The notes under the pieces: generated by a model
Databases searched by the model: none
What the model saw: the letters and a program-made list of their open reading frames with translations, nothing else
What the model was told of the DNA's origin: nothing
Assembly (NCBI GenBank): GCA_023053545.1
Contig: JAKZAN010000101.1
Span: forward strand, 52,737 to 116,736
Source of the DNA: Lepidurus packardi
Lineage: Eukaryota > Arthropoda > Branchiopoda > Notostraca > Triopsidae
Reading direction: 5' to 3'
DNA length: 64,000 bases
Position numbers and translations under genes: made by a program
In this document: piece after piece, positions 21,801 to 36,450 of the stretch
Layout of the letters: the number at the start of each line of letters is the position of its first letter
Position numbering within the stretch: the stretch's first letter is position 1

Positions 21801-24800
21801 GTCCGTAATGAATTAATTCAGTCCGTAAGGAATTAATAAAATCCGTACGGAATTAATTCAGACCGTAAGGAATTAATTAAGTACGTAAGGAATTAATTAA
21901 GTCCGAAAGGAATTAATTAAGTCCGTAAGGAATTAATTCAGTCCGTAAGGATTTAAATCAGTCCGTAAGGTATTAATTCAGTCCGTAAGGAATTAATTCA
22001 ATCCGTAAGGAATTAATTCAGTCCGTAAGGAATTAATTCAGTCCGTAAGGAATTAATTCAGTCCGTAAGGAATAAGTTCATTACGTAAGGAATTAATTCA
22101 GTCCGTAATCGATTAATTAAGTCCGAAATGAATTAATTCAGTCCGTATGAAATTAATTCAGTCCGTAAGGAATTAATTAAGGTATTAATTCAGTCCGTAA
22201 GGAATTAATTCAGTCCGTAAGGAATTAATTCAGTCCGTAAGGATTTAATTCAGTCCGTAAGGTAATAATTCAGTCCGTAAGGAATTAATTTAGTCCGTAA
22301 GGAATTAATTCAGTCCGTAAGGAATTATTTCAGTCCGTAATTAATTAATTCATTCCTTACGGAATTAATTAAGTCCGTAAGGAATTAATTCAGTCTGTAA
22401 GGATTTAATTAAGTCCGTAATGAATTAATTCAGTCCGTAAGTAATTAATTCAGTCCGTAAGGAATAACTTCAATTCGTAAGGAAATAATTCAGTCCGTAA
22501 TGGATTAATTAAGTCCGTAATGAATTAATTCAGTCCGTAAGGAATTAATAAAATCCGTACGGAATTAATTCAGACCGTAAGGAATTAATTAAGTACGTAA
22601 GGAATTAATTAAGTCCGAAAGGAATTAATTAAGTCCGTAAGGAATTAATTCAGTCCGTAAGGATTTAATTCAGTCCGTAAGGTATTAATTCAGTCCGTAA
22701 GGAATTAATTCAATCCGTAAGGAATTAATTCAGTCCGTAAGGAATTAATTCAGTCCGTAAGGAATTAATTCAGTACGTAAGGAATAAGTTCATTACGTAA
22801 GGAATTAATTCAGTCCGTAATCGATTAATTAAGTCCGAAATGAATTAATTCAGTCCGTAAGGAATTAATTAAGGTATTAATTCAGTCCGTAAGGAATTAA
22901 TTCAGTCCGTAAGGAATTAATTCAGTCCGTAAGGATTTAATTCAGTCCGTAAGGTAATAATTCAGTCCGTAAGGAATTAATTCAGTCCGTAAGGAATTAA
23001 TTCAGTCCGTAAGGAATTAATTTAGTCCGTAAGGAATAAGTTCATTACGTAAGGAGTTAATTCAGTCCGTAATCGATTAATTAAGTCCGAAATGAATTAA
23101 TTCAGTCCGTATGAAATTAATTCAGTCCGTAAGGAATTAATTAAGGTATTAATTCAGTCCGTAAGGAATTAATTCAGTCCGTAAGGAATTAATTCAGTCC
23201 GTAAGGAATTAATTCAGTCCGTAAGGAATTATTTCAGTCCGTAATTAATTAATTCATTCCTTACGGAATTAATTAAGTCCATAAGGAATTAATTCAGTCT
23301 GTAAGGATTTAATTAAGTCCGTAATGAATTAATTCAGTCCGTAAGGAATTAATTCAGTCCGTAAGGAATTAATTCAGACCGTAAGGAATTAATTCAGTCC
23401 GTAAGGAATTATTTCAGTCCGTAATTAATTCATTCATTCCTTACGGAATTAATTAAGTCCATAAGGAATTAATTCAGTCTGTAAGTAATTAATTCAGTCC
23501 GTAAGGAATAACTTCAATTCGTAAGGAAACAATTCAGTCCGTAATGGATTAATTAAGTCCGTAATGAATTAATTCAGTCCGTAAGGAATTAATAAAATCC
23601 GTACGGAATTAATTCAGACCGTAAGGAATTAATTAAGTCCGTAAGGATTTAATTCAGTCCGTAAGGTATTAATTCAGTCCGTAAGGAATTAATTCAGTCC
23701 GTAAGGAATTAATTCAGTCCGTAAGGAATTAATTCAGTCCGTAAGGAATTAATTAAGGTATTAATTCAGTCCGTAAGGAATTAATTCAGTCCGTAAGGAA
23801 TTAATTCAGTCCGTAAGGAATTATTTCAGTCCGTAATTAATTAATTCATTCCTTACGGAATTAATTAAGTCCATAAGGAATTAATTCAGTCTGTAAGGAT
23901 TTAATTAAGTCCGTAATGAATTAATTCAGTCCGTAAGGAATTAATTCAGTCCGTAAGGAATTAATTCAGTACGTAAGGAATTAATTCAGTCCGTAAGTAA
24001 TTAATTCAGTCCGTAAGGAATAACTTCAATTCGTAAGGAAATAATTCAGTCCGTAATGGATTAATTAAGTCCGTAATGAATTAATTCAGTCCGTAAGGAA
24101 TTAATAAAATCCGTACGGAATTAATTCAGACCGTAAGGAATTAATTAAGTACGTAAGGAATTAATTAAGTCCGAAAGGAATTAATTAAGTCCGTAAGGAA
24201 TTAATTCAGTCCGTAAGGATTTAATTCAGTCCGTAAGGTATTAATTCAGTCCGTAAGGAATTAATTCAGTCCGTAAGGAATTAATTCAGTCCGTAAGGAA
24301 TAAGTTCTTTACGTAAGGAATTAATTCAGTCCGTAAGGAATAAGTTCATTACGTAAGGAATTAATTCAGTCCGTAATCGATAGTCCGAAATGAATTAATT
24401 CAGTCCGTATGAAATTAATTCAGTCCGTAAGGAATTAATTAAGGTATTAATTCAGTCCGTAAGGAATTAATTCAGTCCGTAAGGAATTAATTCAGTCCGT
24501 AAGGAATTAATTCAGTCCGTAAGGAATTATTATCAGTCCGTAATTAATTAATTCATTCCTTACGGAATTAATTAAGTCCATAAGGAATTAATTCAGTCTG
24601 TAAGGATTTAATTAAGTCCGTAATGAATTAATGCAGTCCGTAAGTAATTAATTCAGTCCGTAAGGAATAACTTCAATTCGTAAGGAAATAATTCAGTCCG
24701 TAATGGATTAATTAAGTCCGTAATGAATTAATTCAATCCGTAAGGAATTAATAAAATCCGTACGGAATTAATTCAGACCGTAAGGAATTAATTAAGTACG

Positions 24801-25960
24801 TAAGGAATTAATTAAGTCCGAAAGGAATTAATTCATTCCTTACGGAATTAATTAAGTCCATAAGGAATTAATTCAGTCTGTAAGGATTTAATTAAGTCCG
24901 TAATGAATTAATTCAGTCCGTAAGGAATTAATTCAGTCCGTATGAAATTAATTCAGTCCGTAAGGAATTAATTAAGGTATTAATTCAGTCCGTAAGGAAT
25001 TAATTCAGTCCGTAAGGAATTAATTCAGTCCGTAAGGAATTATTATCAGTCCGTAATTAATTAATTCATTCCTTACGGAATTAATTAAGTCCATAAGGAA
25101 TTAATTCAGTCTGTAAGGATTTAATTAAGTCCGTAATGAATTAATGCAGTCCGTAAGTAATTAATTCAGTCCGTAAGGAATAACTTCAATTCGTAAGGAA
25201 ATAATTCAGTCCGTAATGGATTAATTAAGTCCGTAATGAATTAATTCAATCCGTAAGGAATTAATAAAATCCGTACGGAATTAATTCAGACCGTAAGGAA
25301 TTAATTAAGGAATTAATTCAGTCCGTAAGGAAATAATTTAGTCCGTAAGTAATTAATTCAGTCCGTAAAGAATAACTTCAGTTCGTAAGGAAATAATTCA
25401 GTCCGTAATGGATTAATTAAGTCCGTAATGAATTAATTCAGTCCGTAAGGAATTAATAAAATCCGTACGGAATTAATTCAGACCATAAGGAATTAATTAA
25501 GTACGTAAGGAATTAATTAAGTCCGAAAGGAATTAATTCAGTCCGTAAGGAATTAATTCAGTCCGTAAGGAACTAATTCAGTCCGTAAGGAATTAATTCA
25601 GTCCGTAAGGATTTAATTCAGTCCGTAAGGTATTAATTCAGTCCGTAAGGAATTAATTCAGTCCGTAAGGAATTAATTCAGTCCGTAAGGAATTAATTCA
25701 GTCCGTAAGGAATAAGTTCATTACGTAAGGAATTAATTCAGTCCGTAATCGATTAATTAAGTCCGTAAGGAATTAATTCAGTCCGTAAGGAATTATTTCA
25801 GTCCTTAATTAATTAATTCATTACTTACGGAATTAATTAAGTCCATAAGGAATTAATTCAGTCTGTAAGGATTTAATTAAGTCCGTAATGAATTAATTCA
25901 GTCCGTAAGGAATTAATTCAGTCCGTAAGGAATTAATTCAGTTCGTAAGGAATTAATTCT

Positions 25961-27700
25961 GTCCGTAAGGATTTAATTCAGTCCGTAAGGTATTAATTCA
26001 GTCTGTAAGGAATTAATTCAGTCCGTAAGGAATTAATTCAGTCCGTAAGGAATAAGTTCATTACGTAAGGAATTAATTCAGTCCGTAATCGATTAATTAA
26101 GTCCGAAATGAATTAATTCAGTCCGTATGAAATTAATTCAGTCCGTAAGGAATTAATTAAGGTATTAATTCAGTCCGTAAGGAATTATTTCAGTCCGTAA
26201 TTAATTAATTCATTCCTTACAGAATTAATTAAGTCCATAAGGAATTAATTCAGTCTGTAAGGATTTAATTAAGTCCGTAAGGAATTAATTCAGTCCGTAA
26301 GGAAATAAATCAGTCCGTAAGGAATTAATTCAGTCCGTATGAAAATAATTCAGTCCGTAAGGAATTAATTAAGGAATTAATTCAGTCCGTAAGGAAATAA
26401 TTTAGTCCGTAAGTAATTAATTCAGTCCGTAAAGAATAACTTCAGTTCGTAAGGAAATAATTCAGTCCGTAATGGATTAATTAAGTCCGTAATGAATTAA
26501 TTCAGTCCGTAAGGAATTAATAAAATCCGTACGGAATTAATTCAGACCATAAGGAATTAATTAAGTACGTAAGGAATTAATTAAGTCCGAAAGGAATTAA
26601 TTCAGTCCGTAAGGAATTAATTCAGTCCGTAAGGAACTAATTCAGTCCGTAAGGAATTAATTCAGTCCGTAAGGATTTAATTCAGTCCGTAAGGTATTAA
26701 TTCAGTCCGTAAGGAATTAATTCAGTCCGTAAGGAATAACTTCAATTCGTAAGGAAATAATTCAGTCCGTAATGGATTAATTAAGTCCGTAATGAATTAA
26801 TTCAATCCGTAAGGAATTAATAAAATCCGTACGGAATTAATTCAGACCGTAAGGAATTAATTAAGTACGTAAGGAATTAATTAAGTCCGAAAGGAATTAA
26901 TTAAGTCCGTAAGGAATTAATTCAGTCCGTAAGGATTTAATTCAGTCCGTAAGGTATTAATTCAGTCTGTAAGGAATTAATTCAGTCCGTAAGGAATTAA
27001 TTCAGTCCGTAAGGAATAAGTTCATTACGTAAGGAATTAATTCAGTCCGTAATCGATTAATTAAGTCCGAAATGAATTAATTCAGTCCGTATGAAATTAA
27101 TTCAGTCCGTAAGGAATTAATTAAGGTATTAATTCAGTCCGTAAGGAATTATTTCAGTCCGTAATTAATTAATTCATTCCTTACAGAATTAATTAAGTCC
27201 ATAAGGAATTAATTCAGTCTGTAAGGATTTAATTAAGTCCGTAAGGAATTAATTCAGTCCGTAAGGAAATAAATCAGTCCGTAAGGAATTAATTCAGTCC
27301 GTATGAAAATAATTCAGTCCGTAAGGAATTAATTAAGGAATTAATTCAGTCCGTAAGGAAATAATTTAGTCCGTAAGTAATTAATTCAGTCCGTAAAGAA
27401 TAACTTCAGTTCGTAAGGAAATAATTCAGTCCGTAATGGATTAATTAAGTCCGTAATGAATTAATTCAGTCCGTAAGGAATTAATAAAATCCGTACGGAA
27501 TTAATTCAGACCATAAGGAATTAATTAAGTACGTAAGGAATTAATTAAGTCCGAAAGGAATTAATTCAGTCCGTAAGGAATTAATTCAGTCCGTAAGGAA
27601 CTAATTCAGTCCGTAAGGAATTAATTCAGTCCGTAAGGATTTAATTCAGTCCGTAAGGTATTAATTCAGTCCGTAAGGAATTAATTCAGTCCGTAAGGAA
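25961..27700 (+). repeat. Tandem higher-order repeat, 964 bp offset
   Basis: A block of about 775 bp starting near 25961 recurs from about 26925. Private landmarks shared at 964 bp are the CCTTACAGAATT inverted piece (26215 and 27179), the GTCTGTAAGGAATT monomer (26001 and 26965) and AATAAAATCC (26519 and 27483). Between the blocks lies about 190 bp with an extra cassette containing AATAACTTCAATTCG. Confidence 0.8.
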
Positions 27701-30259
27701 TTAATTCAGTCCGTAAGGAATTAATTCAGTCCGTAAGGAATAAGTTCATTACGTAAGGAATTAATTCAGTCCGTAATCGATTAATTAAGTCCGTAAGGAA
27801 TTAATTCAGTCCGTAAGGAATTATTTCAGTCCGTAAGGAATTAATTCAGTTCGTAAGGAATTAATTCTGTCCGTAAGGATTTAATTCAGTCCGTAAGGTA
27901 TTAATTCAGTCCGTAAGGAATTAATTAAGTCCGTAAGGAATTAATTAAGTCCGTAAGGAATTAATTCAGTCCGTAAGGAATTAATTCAGTCCGTAAGGAT
28001 TTAATTCAGTCCGTAATATATTAATTCAGTCCGTAAGGAATTAATTCACTCCGTAAGGAATTATTCAGTCCGTAAGGAATAACTTCAGTACGTAAGGAAA
28101 TAATTCAGTCCGTAAGTAATTAATTCAGTCAGTATGAAATTAATTCAGTCCGTAAGGAATTAATTAAGGAATTAATTCAGTCCGTAAAGAAATTAATTCA
28201 GTCCCTAAGTAGTTAATTCAGTCCGTAAGGAACTAATTCAGTCCGTAAGGAACTAATTCAGTCCGTAAGGAATTAATTCAGTCCGTAAGGAATTAATTAA
28301 GGAATTAATTCATTCCGTAAGGAATTTATTCAGTAAGAAAGGAATTCAATCAATCCTAAAGAATTAATTCAGTCCGTAAGGAACTAATTCAGTCCGTAAG
28401 GAATTAATTCAGTCCGTAAGGAATTAATTCAGTCCGTAAGGAATTAATTAAGTCCGTAAGGAATTAATTCAATCCGTAATTAATTCATTCATTCCTTACG
28501 GAATTAATTAAGTCCATAATGAATTAATTCAGTCCGTAAGGAATTAATTCAGTCCGTAAGGAATTAATTCAGCCCGTAAGGAATTAATTCAGTCCGTAAT
28601 GAATTAATTCAGTCCGTAAGGAATTCATTAAGTCCGTAAGGAATTAATTCAGTCCGTAAGGATTTAATTCAGTCCGTAAGGTATTAATTCAGTCCGTAAG
28701 GAATTAATTCAGTCCGTAAGGAATTAATTCAGTCCGTAAGGAATTAATTCAGTCCGTAAGGAATTAATCCAGTCCGTAAGGAATAAGTTCATTACGTGAG
28801 GAATTATTTCAGTCCGTAATCGATTAATTAAGTCCGAAATGAATTATTTCAGTCCGTGTGAAATTAATTCAGTCCGTATGAAATTAATTCAGTCCGTAAG
28901 GAATTAATTAAGGAATTAATTCAGTCCGTAAGGAATTAATGCAGTCCGTAAGGAATTAATTCATTCCGTAAGGAATTAATTCAGTCCGTAAGGAATTAAT
29001 TCAGTCCGTAAGGAATTAATTTAGTCCGTAAGGAATTAATTAAGTCCGTAAGGAATTAATTAAGTCCGTAAGGAATTAATTCAGTCCGTAAGGATTTAAT
29101 TCAGTCCGTAAGGTATTAATTCAGTCCGTAAGGAATAACTTCAGTACGTAAGGAAATAATTCAGTCCGTAAGTAATTAATTCAGTCCGTATGAAATTAAT
29201 TCAGTCCGTAAGGAATTAATTAAGGAATTAATTCAGTCCGTAAGGAATTAATTCATTCCGTAAGGAATTAATTCAGTTCGTAAGGAATTAATTCAGTACG
29301 TAAGGAATTAATGCAGTCCGTAAGTAATTAATTCAGTCCGTAAGGAATAACTTCAATTCGTAAGGAAATAATTCAGTCCGTAATGGATTAATTAAGTCCG
29401 TAATGAATTAATTCAGTCCGTAAGGAATTAATAAAATCCGTACGGAATTAATTCAGACCGTAAGAAATTAAGTCCGAAAGGAATTAATTCAGTCCGTAAT
29501 GAATTAATTCAGTCCGTAATAAATTAATTCAGTCCGTAAGGAATTCATTCAGTCCGTAAGGAATTAATTCCGTAAGAAAGGAATTCAATCAATCCTAAAG
29601 AATTAATTCAGTCCGTAAGGAACTAATTCAGTCCGTAAGGAATTAATTCAGTCCGTAAGGAATTAATTCAGTCCGTAAGGAATTAATTCAGTCCGTAAGG
29701 AATTAATTCAGTCCGTAAGAAATTAATTCAGTCCGTAAGGAATAAGTTCAGGACGTAAGGAATTAATTCTGTCCGTAATGGATTAATTAATTCCGTAATG
29801 AATTAATTCAGTCCGTATGAATTTAATTCAGTCCGTAAGGAATTAATTAAGGAATTAATTCAGTCCGTAAGGAATTTATTCAGTAAGAAAGGAATTCAAT
29901 CAATCCTAAAGAATTAATTCAGTCCGTAAGGAAATAATTCAGTCCGTAAGGAATTAATTCAGTCCGTAAGGAATTAATTCAATCCGTAATTAATTCATTC
30001 ATTCCTTACGGAATTAATTAAGTCCATAATGAATTAATTCAGTCCGTAAGGAATTAATTCAGTCCGTAAGGAATTAATTCAGTCCGTAAGGAATTAATTC
30101 AGTCCGTAATGAATTAATTCAGTCCGTAAGGAATTCATTAAGTCCGTAAGGAATTAATTCAGTCCGTAAGGATTTAATTCAGTCCGTAAGGTATTAATTC
30201 AGTCCGTAAGGAATTAATTCAGTCCGTAAGGAATTAATTCAGTCCGTAAGGAATTAATC

Positions 30260-31170
30260 CAGTCCGTAAGGAATAAGTTCATTACGTGAGGAATTATTTC
30301 AGTCCATAATCGATTAATTAAGTCCGAAATGAATTAATTCAGTCCGTATGAAATTAATTCAGTCCGTAAGGAATTAATTAAGGAATTAATTCAGTCCGTA
30401 CGAAATTAATTCAGTCCGTAAGGAATTAATTCAGTAAGAAAGGAATTCAATCAATTCTAAAGAATTAATTCAGTCCGTAAGGAACTAATTCAGTCCGTAA
30501 GGAATTAATTCAGTCCGTAAGGAATTAATTCAGTCCGTAAGGAATTATTTCAGTCCGTATATAATTCATTCATTCATTCCTTACGGAATTAAGTAAGTCC
30601 ATAATGAATTAATTCAGTCCGTAAGGAATTAATTCAGTCCGTAAGGAATTAATTCAGTCAGTAAGGAATTAATTCAGTCCGTAAGGAATTAATTCAGTCC
30701 GTAAGGAATTAATTCAGTCCGTAAGGAATTAAATCAGTCCGTAAGGAATAAGTTCATTACGTGAGGAATTATTTCAGTCCATAATCGATTAATTAAGTCC
30801 GAAATGAATTAATTCAGTCCGTATGAAATTAATTCAGTCCGTAAGGAATTAATTAAGGAATTAATTCAGTCCGTACGAAATTAATTCAGTCCGTAAGGAA
30901 TTAATTCAGTAAGAAAGGAATTCAATCAATTCTAAAGAATTAATTCAGTCCGTAAGGAACTAATTCAGTCCGTAAGGAATTAATTCAGTCCGTAAGGAAT
31001 TAATTCAGTCCGTAAGGAATTATTTCAGTCCGTATATAATTCATTCATTCATTCCTTACGGAATTAAGTAAGTCCATAATGAATTAATTCAGTCCGTAAG
31101 GAATTAATTCAGTCCGTAAGGAATTAATTCAGTCAGTAAGGAATTAATTCAGTCCGTAAGGATTTAATTC
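30260..31170 (+). repeat. Tandem higher-order repeat, 475 bp unit, two copies
   Basis: Three private landmarks recur at 475 bp: GAATAAGTTC followed by GTGAGG (30271/30746), GTACGAAATT (30398/30873) and GTATATAATTC (30557/31032). The copies look almost identical by eye, so the duplication is young relative to the array. Confidence 0.85.
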
Positions 31171-34100
31171 AGTCCGTAAGGTATTAATTCAGTCCGTAAG
31201 GAATTAATTCAGTCCGTAAGGAATTAATTCAGTCCGTAAGGAATTAAATCAGTCCGTAAGGAATAAGTTCAGTACGTAAGGAATTAATTCAGTCCGTAAT
31301 CGATTAATTAAGTCCGAAATGAATTAATTCAGTCCGTATGAAATTAATTCAGTCCGTAAGGAATTAATTAAGGAATTAATTCTGTCCGTAAGGAATTAAT
31401 TCAGTCCGTAAGGAATTAATTCAGTCCGTAAGGAATTAATTCAGTCCGTAAGGAATTAATTCAGTCCGTAAGGAATTAATCCAGTCCGTAAGGAATTATT
31501 TCAGTCCGTAATTAATTAATTCATTCCTTACGGAATTAATTAAGTCCATAAGGAATTAATTCAGTCTGTAAGGATTTAATTAAGTCCGTAATGAATTAAT
31601 TCAGTCCGTAAGGAATTAATTCAGTCCGTAAGGAATTAATTCAGTCCGTAAGGAATTAAATCAGTCCGTAAGGAATTATTTCAGTCCGTAATTAATTAAT
31701 TCATTCTTTACGGAATTAATTAAGTCCATAAGGAATTAATTCAGTCTGTAAGGATTTAATTAAGTCCGTAATGAATTAATTCAGTCCGAAATCGATTAAT
31801 TAAGTCCGTAATGAATTAATTCAGTCCGTAAGGAATTATTTCAGTCCGTAATTAATTAATTCATTCCTTACGGAATTAATTAAGTCCATAAGGAATTAAT
31901 TCAGTCTGTGAGGATTTAATTAAGTCCGTAATGAATTAATTCAGTCCGTAAGGAATTAATTCAGTCCGTAAGGAATTAATTCAATCCGTAAGGATTTAAT
32001 TCAGTCCGTAAGGAATTAATTCAGTTCGTAAGGTATTAATTCAGTCCGTAAGGAATTAATTCAGTCCGTAAGGAATTATTTTAGTCCGTAAGGAATTAAT
32101 TCAGTCCGTAAGGAATTAATTCAGTCCGTAAGGAATTTATTCAGTAAGAAAGGAATTCAATCAATCCTAAAGAATTAATTCAGTCCGTAAGGAACTAATT
32201 CAGTCCGTAAGTAAATAATTCAGTCCGTAAGGAATTAATTCAGTCCGTAAGGAATTAATTCAGTCCGTAATTAATTCATTCATTCCTTACGGAATTAATT
32301 AAGTCCATAATGAATTAATTCAGTCCGTAAGGAATTAATTCAGTCCGTAAGGAATTAATTAAATCCGTAAGGAATTAATTAAGTCCGTAAAGAATTAATT
32401 CCGTCCGTAAGGAATTAATTAGGTCCGTAAGGAATTAATTCAGCCCGTAAGGAATTAATTCAGTCCGTAATGAATTAATTCAGTCCGTAAGGAATTCATT
32501 AAGTCCGTAAGGAATTAATTCAGTCCGTAAGGATTTAATTCAGTCCGTAAGGTATTAATTCAGTCCGTAAGGAATTAATTCTGTCCGTAAGGAATTAATT
32601 CAGTACGTAAGGAATTAATCCAGTCCGTAAGGAATAAGTTCATTACGTGATTAATTATTTCAGTCCATAATCGATTAATTAAGTCCGAAATGAATTAATT
32701 CAGTCCGTATGAAATTAATTCAGTCCATAAGGAATTAATTAAGGAATTAATTCAGTCCGTACGAAATTAATTCAGTCCGTAAGGAATTAATTCAGTAAGA
32801 AAGGAATTCAATCAATTCTAAAGAATTAATTCAGTCCGTAAGGAATTAATTCAGTCCGTAAGGAATTAATTCAGTTCGTAAGGAATTATTTCAGTCCGTA
32901 TATAATTCATTCATTCATTCCTTACGGAATTAAGTAAGTCCATAATGAATTAATTCAGTCCGTAAGGAATTAATTCAGTCCGTAAGGAATTAATTCAGTC
33001 AGTAAGGAATTAATTCAGTCCGTAAGGAATTAATTCAGTCCGTAAGGAATTAATTCAGTCCGTATGGATTTAATTCAGTCCGTAAGGTATTAATTCAGTC
33101 CGTAAGGAATTAATTCAGTCCGTAAGGAATTAATTCAGTCCGTAAGGAATTAAATCAGTCCGTAAGGAATAAGTTCAGTACGTAAGGAATTAATTCAGTC
33201 CGTAATCGATTAATTAAATCCGAAATGAATTAATTCAGTCCGTATGAAATTAATTCAGTCCGTAAGGAATTAATTAAGGAATTAATTCAGTCCGTAAGGA
33301 ATTAATTCAGTCCGTAAGGAATTAATTCAGTCCGTAAGGAATTAATTCAGTCCGTAAGGAATTATTTCAGTCCGTAATTAATTAATTCATTCCTTACGGA
33401 ATAAATTAAGTCCATAAGGAATTAATTCAGTCTGTAAGGATTTAATTAAGTCCGTAATGAATTAATTCAGTCCGTAAGGAATTAATTCAGTCCGTAAGGA
33501 ATTATTTCAGTCCGTAAGGAATTAATTCAGTCCTTAAGGAATTATTTCAGTCCGTAATTAATTAATTCATTCCTTACGGAATTAATTAAGTCCATAAGGA
33601 ATTAATTCAGTCTGTAAGGATTTAATTAAGTCCGTAATGAATTAATTCAGTCCGAAATCGATTAATTCAGTCCGTAATGAATTAATTCAGTCCGTATGAA
33701 ATTAATTCAGTCCGTAAGGAATTAATTAAGGAATTAATTCAGTCCGTAAGGAATTATTTCAGTCCGTAATTAATTAAATCATTCCTTACGGAATTAATTA
33801 AGTCCATAAGGAATTAATTCAGTCTGTAAGGATTTAATTAAGTCCGTAATGAATTAATTCAGTCCGTAAGGAATTAATTCAGTCCGTAAGGAATTAATTC
33901 AATCCGTAAGGATTTAGTTCAGTCCGTAAGGAATTAATTCAGTTCGTAAGGTATTAATTCAGTCCGTAAGGAATTAATTCAGTCCGTAAGGAATTATTTT
34001 AGTCCGTAAGGAATTAATTCAGTCCGTAAGGAATTAATTCAGTCCGTAAGGAATTTATTCAGTAAGAAAGGAATTCAATCAATCCTAAAGAATTAATTCA

Positions 34101-36450
34101 GTCCGTAAGGAACTAATTCAGTCCATAAGTAATTAATTCAGTCCGTAAGGAATTAATTCAGTCCGTAATGAATTAATTCAGTCCGTAATTAATTCATTCA
34201 TTCCTTACGGAATTAATTAAGTCCATAATGAATTAATTCAGTCCGTAAGGAATTAATTCAGTCCGTAAGGAATTAATTAAATCCGTAAGGAATTAATTAA
34301 GTCCGTAAAGAATTAATTCCGTCCGTAAGGAATTAATTAGGTCCGTAAGGAATTAATTCAGCCCGTAAGGAATTAATTCAGTCCGTAATGAATTAATTCA
34401 GTCCGTAAGGAATTAATTCTGTCCGTAAGGAATTAATACAGTACGTAAGGAATTAATTAAGTCCGTAAGGAATAAGTTCATTACGTGAGGAATTATTTCA
34501 GTCCATAATCGATTAATTAAGTCCGAAATGAATTAATTCAGTCCGTATGAAATTAATTCAGTCCATAAGGAATTAATTAAGGAATTAATTCAGTCCGTAC
34601 GAAATTAATTCAGTCCGTAAGGAATTAATTCAGTAAGAAAGGAATTCAATCAATTCAAAGGAATTAATTCAGTCCGTAAGGAACTAATTCAGTCCGTAAG
34701 GAATTAATTCAGTCCGTAAGGAATTAATTCAGTCCGTAAGGAATTATTTCAGTCCGTATATAATTCATTCATTCATTCCTTACGGAATTAATAAGTCCAT
34801 AATGAATTAATTCAGTCCGTAAGGAATTAATTCAGTCCGTAAGGAATTAATTCAGTCAGTAAGGAATTAATTCAGTCCGTAAGGAATTAATTCAGTCCGT
34901 AAGGAATTAATTCAGTCCGTAAGGATTTAATTCAGTCCGTAAGGTATTAATTCAGTCCGTAAGGAATTAATTCAGTCCGTAAGGAATTAATTAAGTCCGT
35001 AAGGAATTAATTCAGTCCGTAATTAATTCATTCATTCCTTACGGAATTAATTAAGTCCATAATGAATTAATTCAGTCCGTAAGGAATTAATTCAGTCCGT
35101 AAGGAATTAATTAAATCCGTAAGGAATTAATTAAGTCCGTAAAGAATTAATTCCGTCCGTAAGGAATTAATTAGGTCCGTAAGGACTTAATTCAGCCCGT
35201 AAGGAATTAATTCAGTCCGTAATGAATTAATTCAGTCCGTAAGGAATTCATTAAGTCCGTAAGGAATTAATTCAGTCCGTAAGGATTTAATTCAGTCCGT
35301 AAGGTATTAATTCAGTCCGTAAGGAATTAATTCTGTCCGTAAGGAATTAATTCAGTACGTAAGGAATTAATCCAGTCCGTAAGGAATAAGTTCATTACGT
35401 GAGGAATTATTTCAGTCCATAATCGATTAATTAAGTCCGAAATGAATTAATTCAGTCCGTATGAAATTAATTCAGTCCATAAGGAATTAATTAAGGAATT
35501 AATTCAGTCCGTACGAAATTAATTCAGTCCGTAAGGAATTAATTCAGTAAGAAAGGAATTCAATCAATTCTAAAGAATTAATTCAGTCCGTAAGGAACTA
35601 ATTCAGTCCGTAAGGAATTAATTCAGTCCATAATGAATTAATTCAGTCTGTAAGGAATTAATTCAGTCCGTAAGGAATTAATTCAGTCAGTAAGGAATTA
35701 ATTCAGTCCGTAAGGAATTAATTCAGTCCGTAAGGAATTAATTCAGTCCGTAAGGATTTAATTCAGTCCGTAAGGTATTAATTCAGTCCGTAAGGAATTA
35801 ATTCAGTCCGTAAGGAATTAATTCAGTCCGTAAGGAATTAAATCAGTCCGTAAGGAATAAGTTCAGTACGTAAGGAATTAATTCAGTCCGTAATCGATTA
35901 ATTAAGTCCGAAATGAATTAATTCAGTCCGTATGAAATTAATTCAGTCCGTAAGGAATTAATTAAGGAATTAATTCTGTCCGTAAGGAATTAATTCAGTC
36001 CGTAAGGAATTAATTCAGTCCGTAAGGAATTAATTCAGTCCGTAAGGAATTAATTCAGTCCGTAAGGAATTAATTCAGTCCGTAAGGAATTATTTCAGTC
36101 CGTAATTAATTAATTCATTCCTTACGGAATTAATTAAGTCCATAAGGAATTAATTCAGTCTGTAAGGATTTAATTAAGTCCGTAATGAATTAATTCAGTC
36201 CGTAAGGAATTAATTCAGTCCGTAAGGAATTAATTCAGTCCGTAAGGAATTAATTCAGTCCGTAAGGAATTATTTCAGTCCGTAATTAATTAATTCATTC
36301 CTTACGGAATTAATTAAGTCCATAAGGAATTAATTCAGTCTGTAAGGATTTAATTAAGTCCGTAATGAATTAATTCAGTCCGAAATCGATTAATTCAGTC
36401 CGTAATGAATTAATTCAGTCCGTATGAAATTAATTCAGTCCGTAAGGAAT
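31000..36450 (+). repeat. Higher-order repeat, ~1.86-1.92 kb unit, about three copies
   Basis: GTATATAATTCATTC landmarks lie at 31032, 32898 and 34756 (offsets 1,866 and 1,858) and GAATTATTTTAG at 32073 and 33991 (offset 1,918). Each unit contains an EcoRI-site piece, inverted pieces and a CCGAAATCG monomer. The unequal offsets show gains and losses of whole monomers. Confidence 0.7.
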
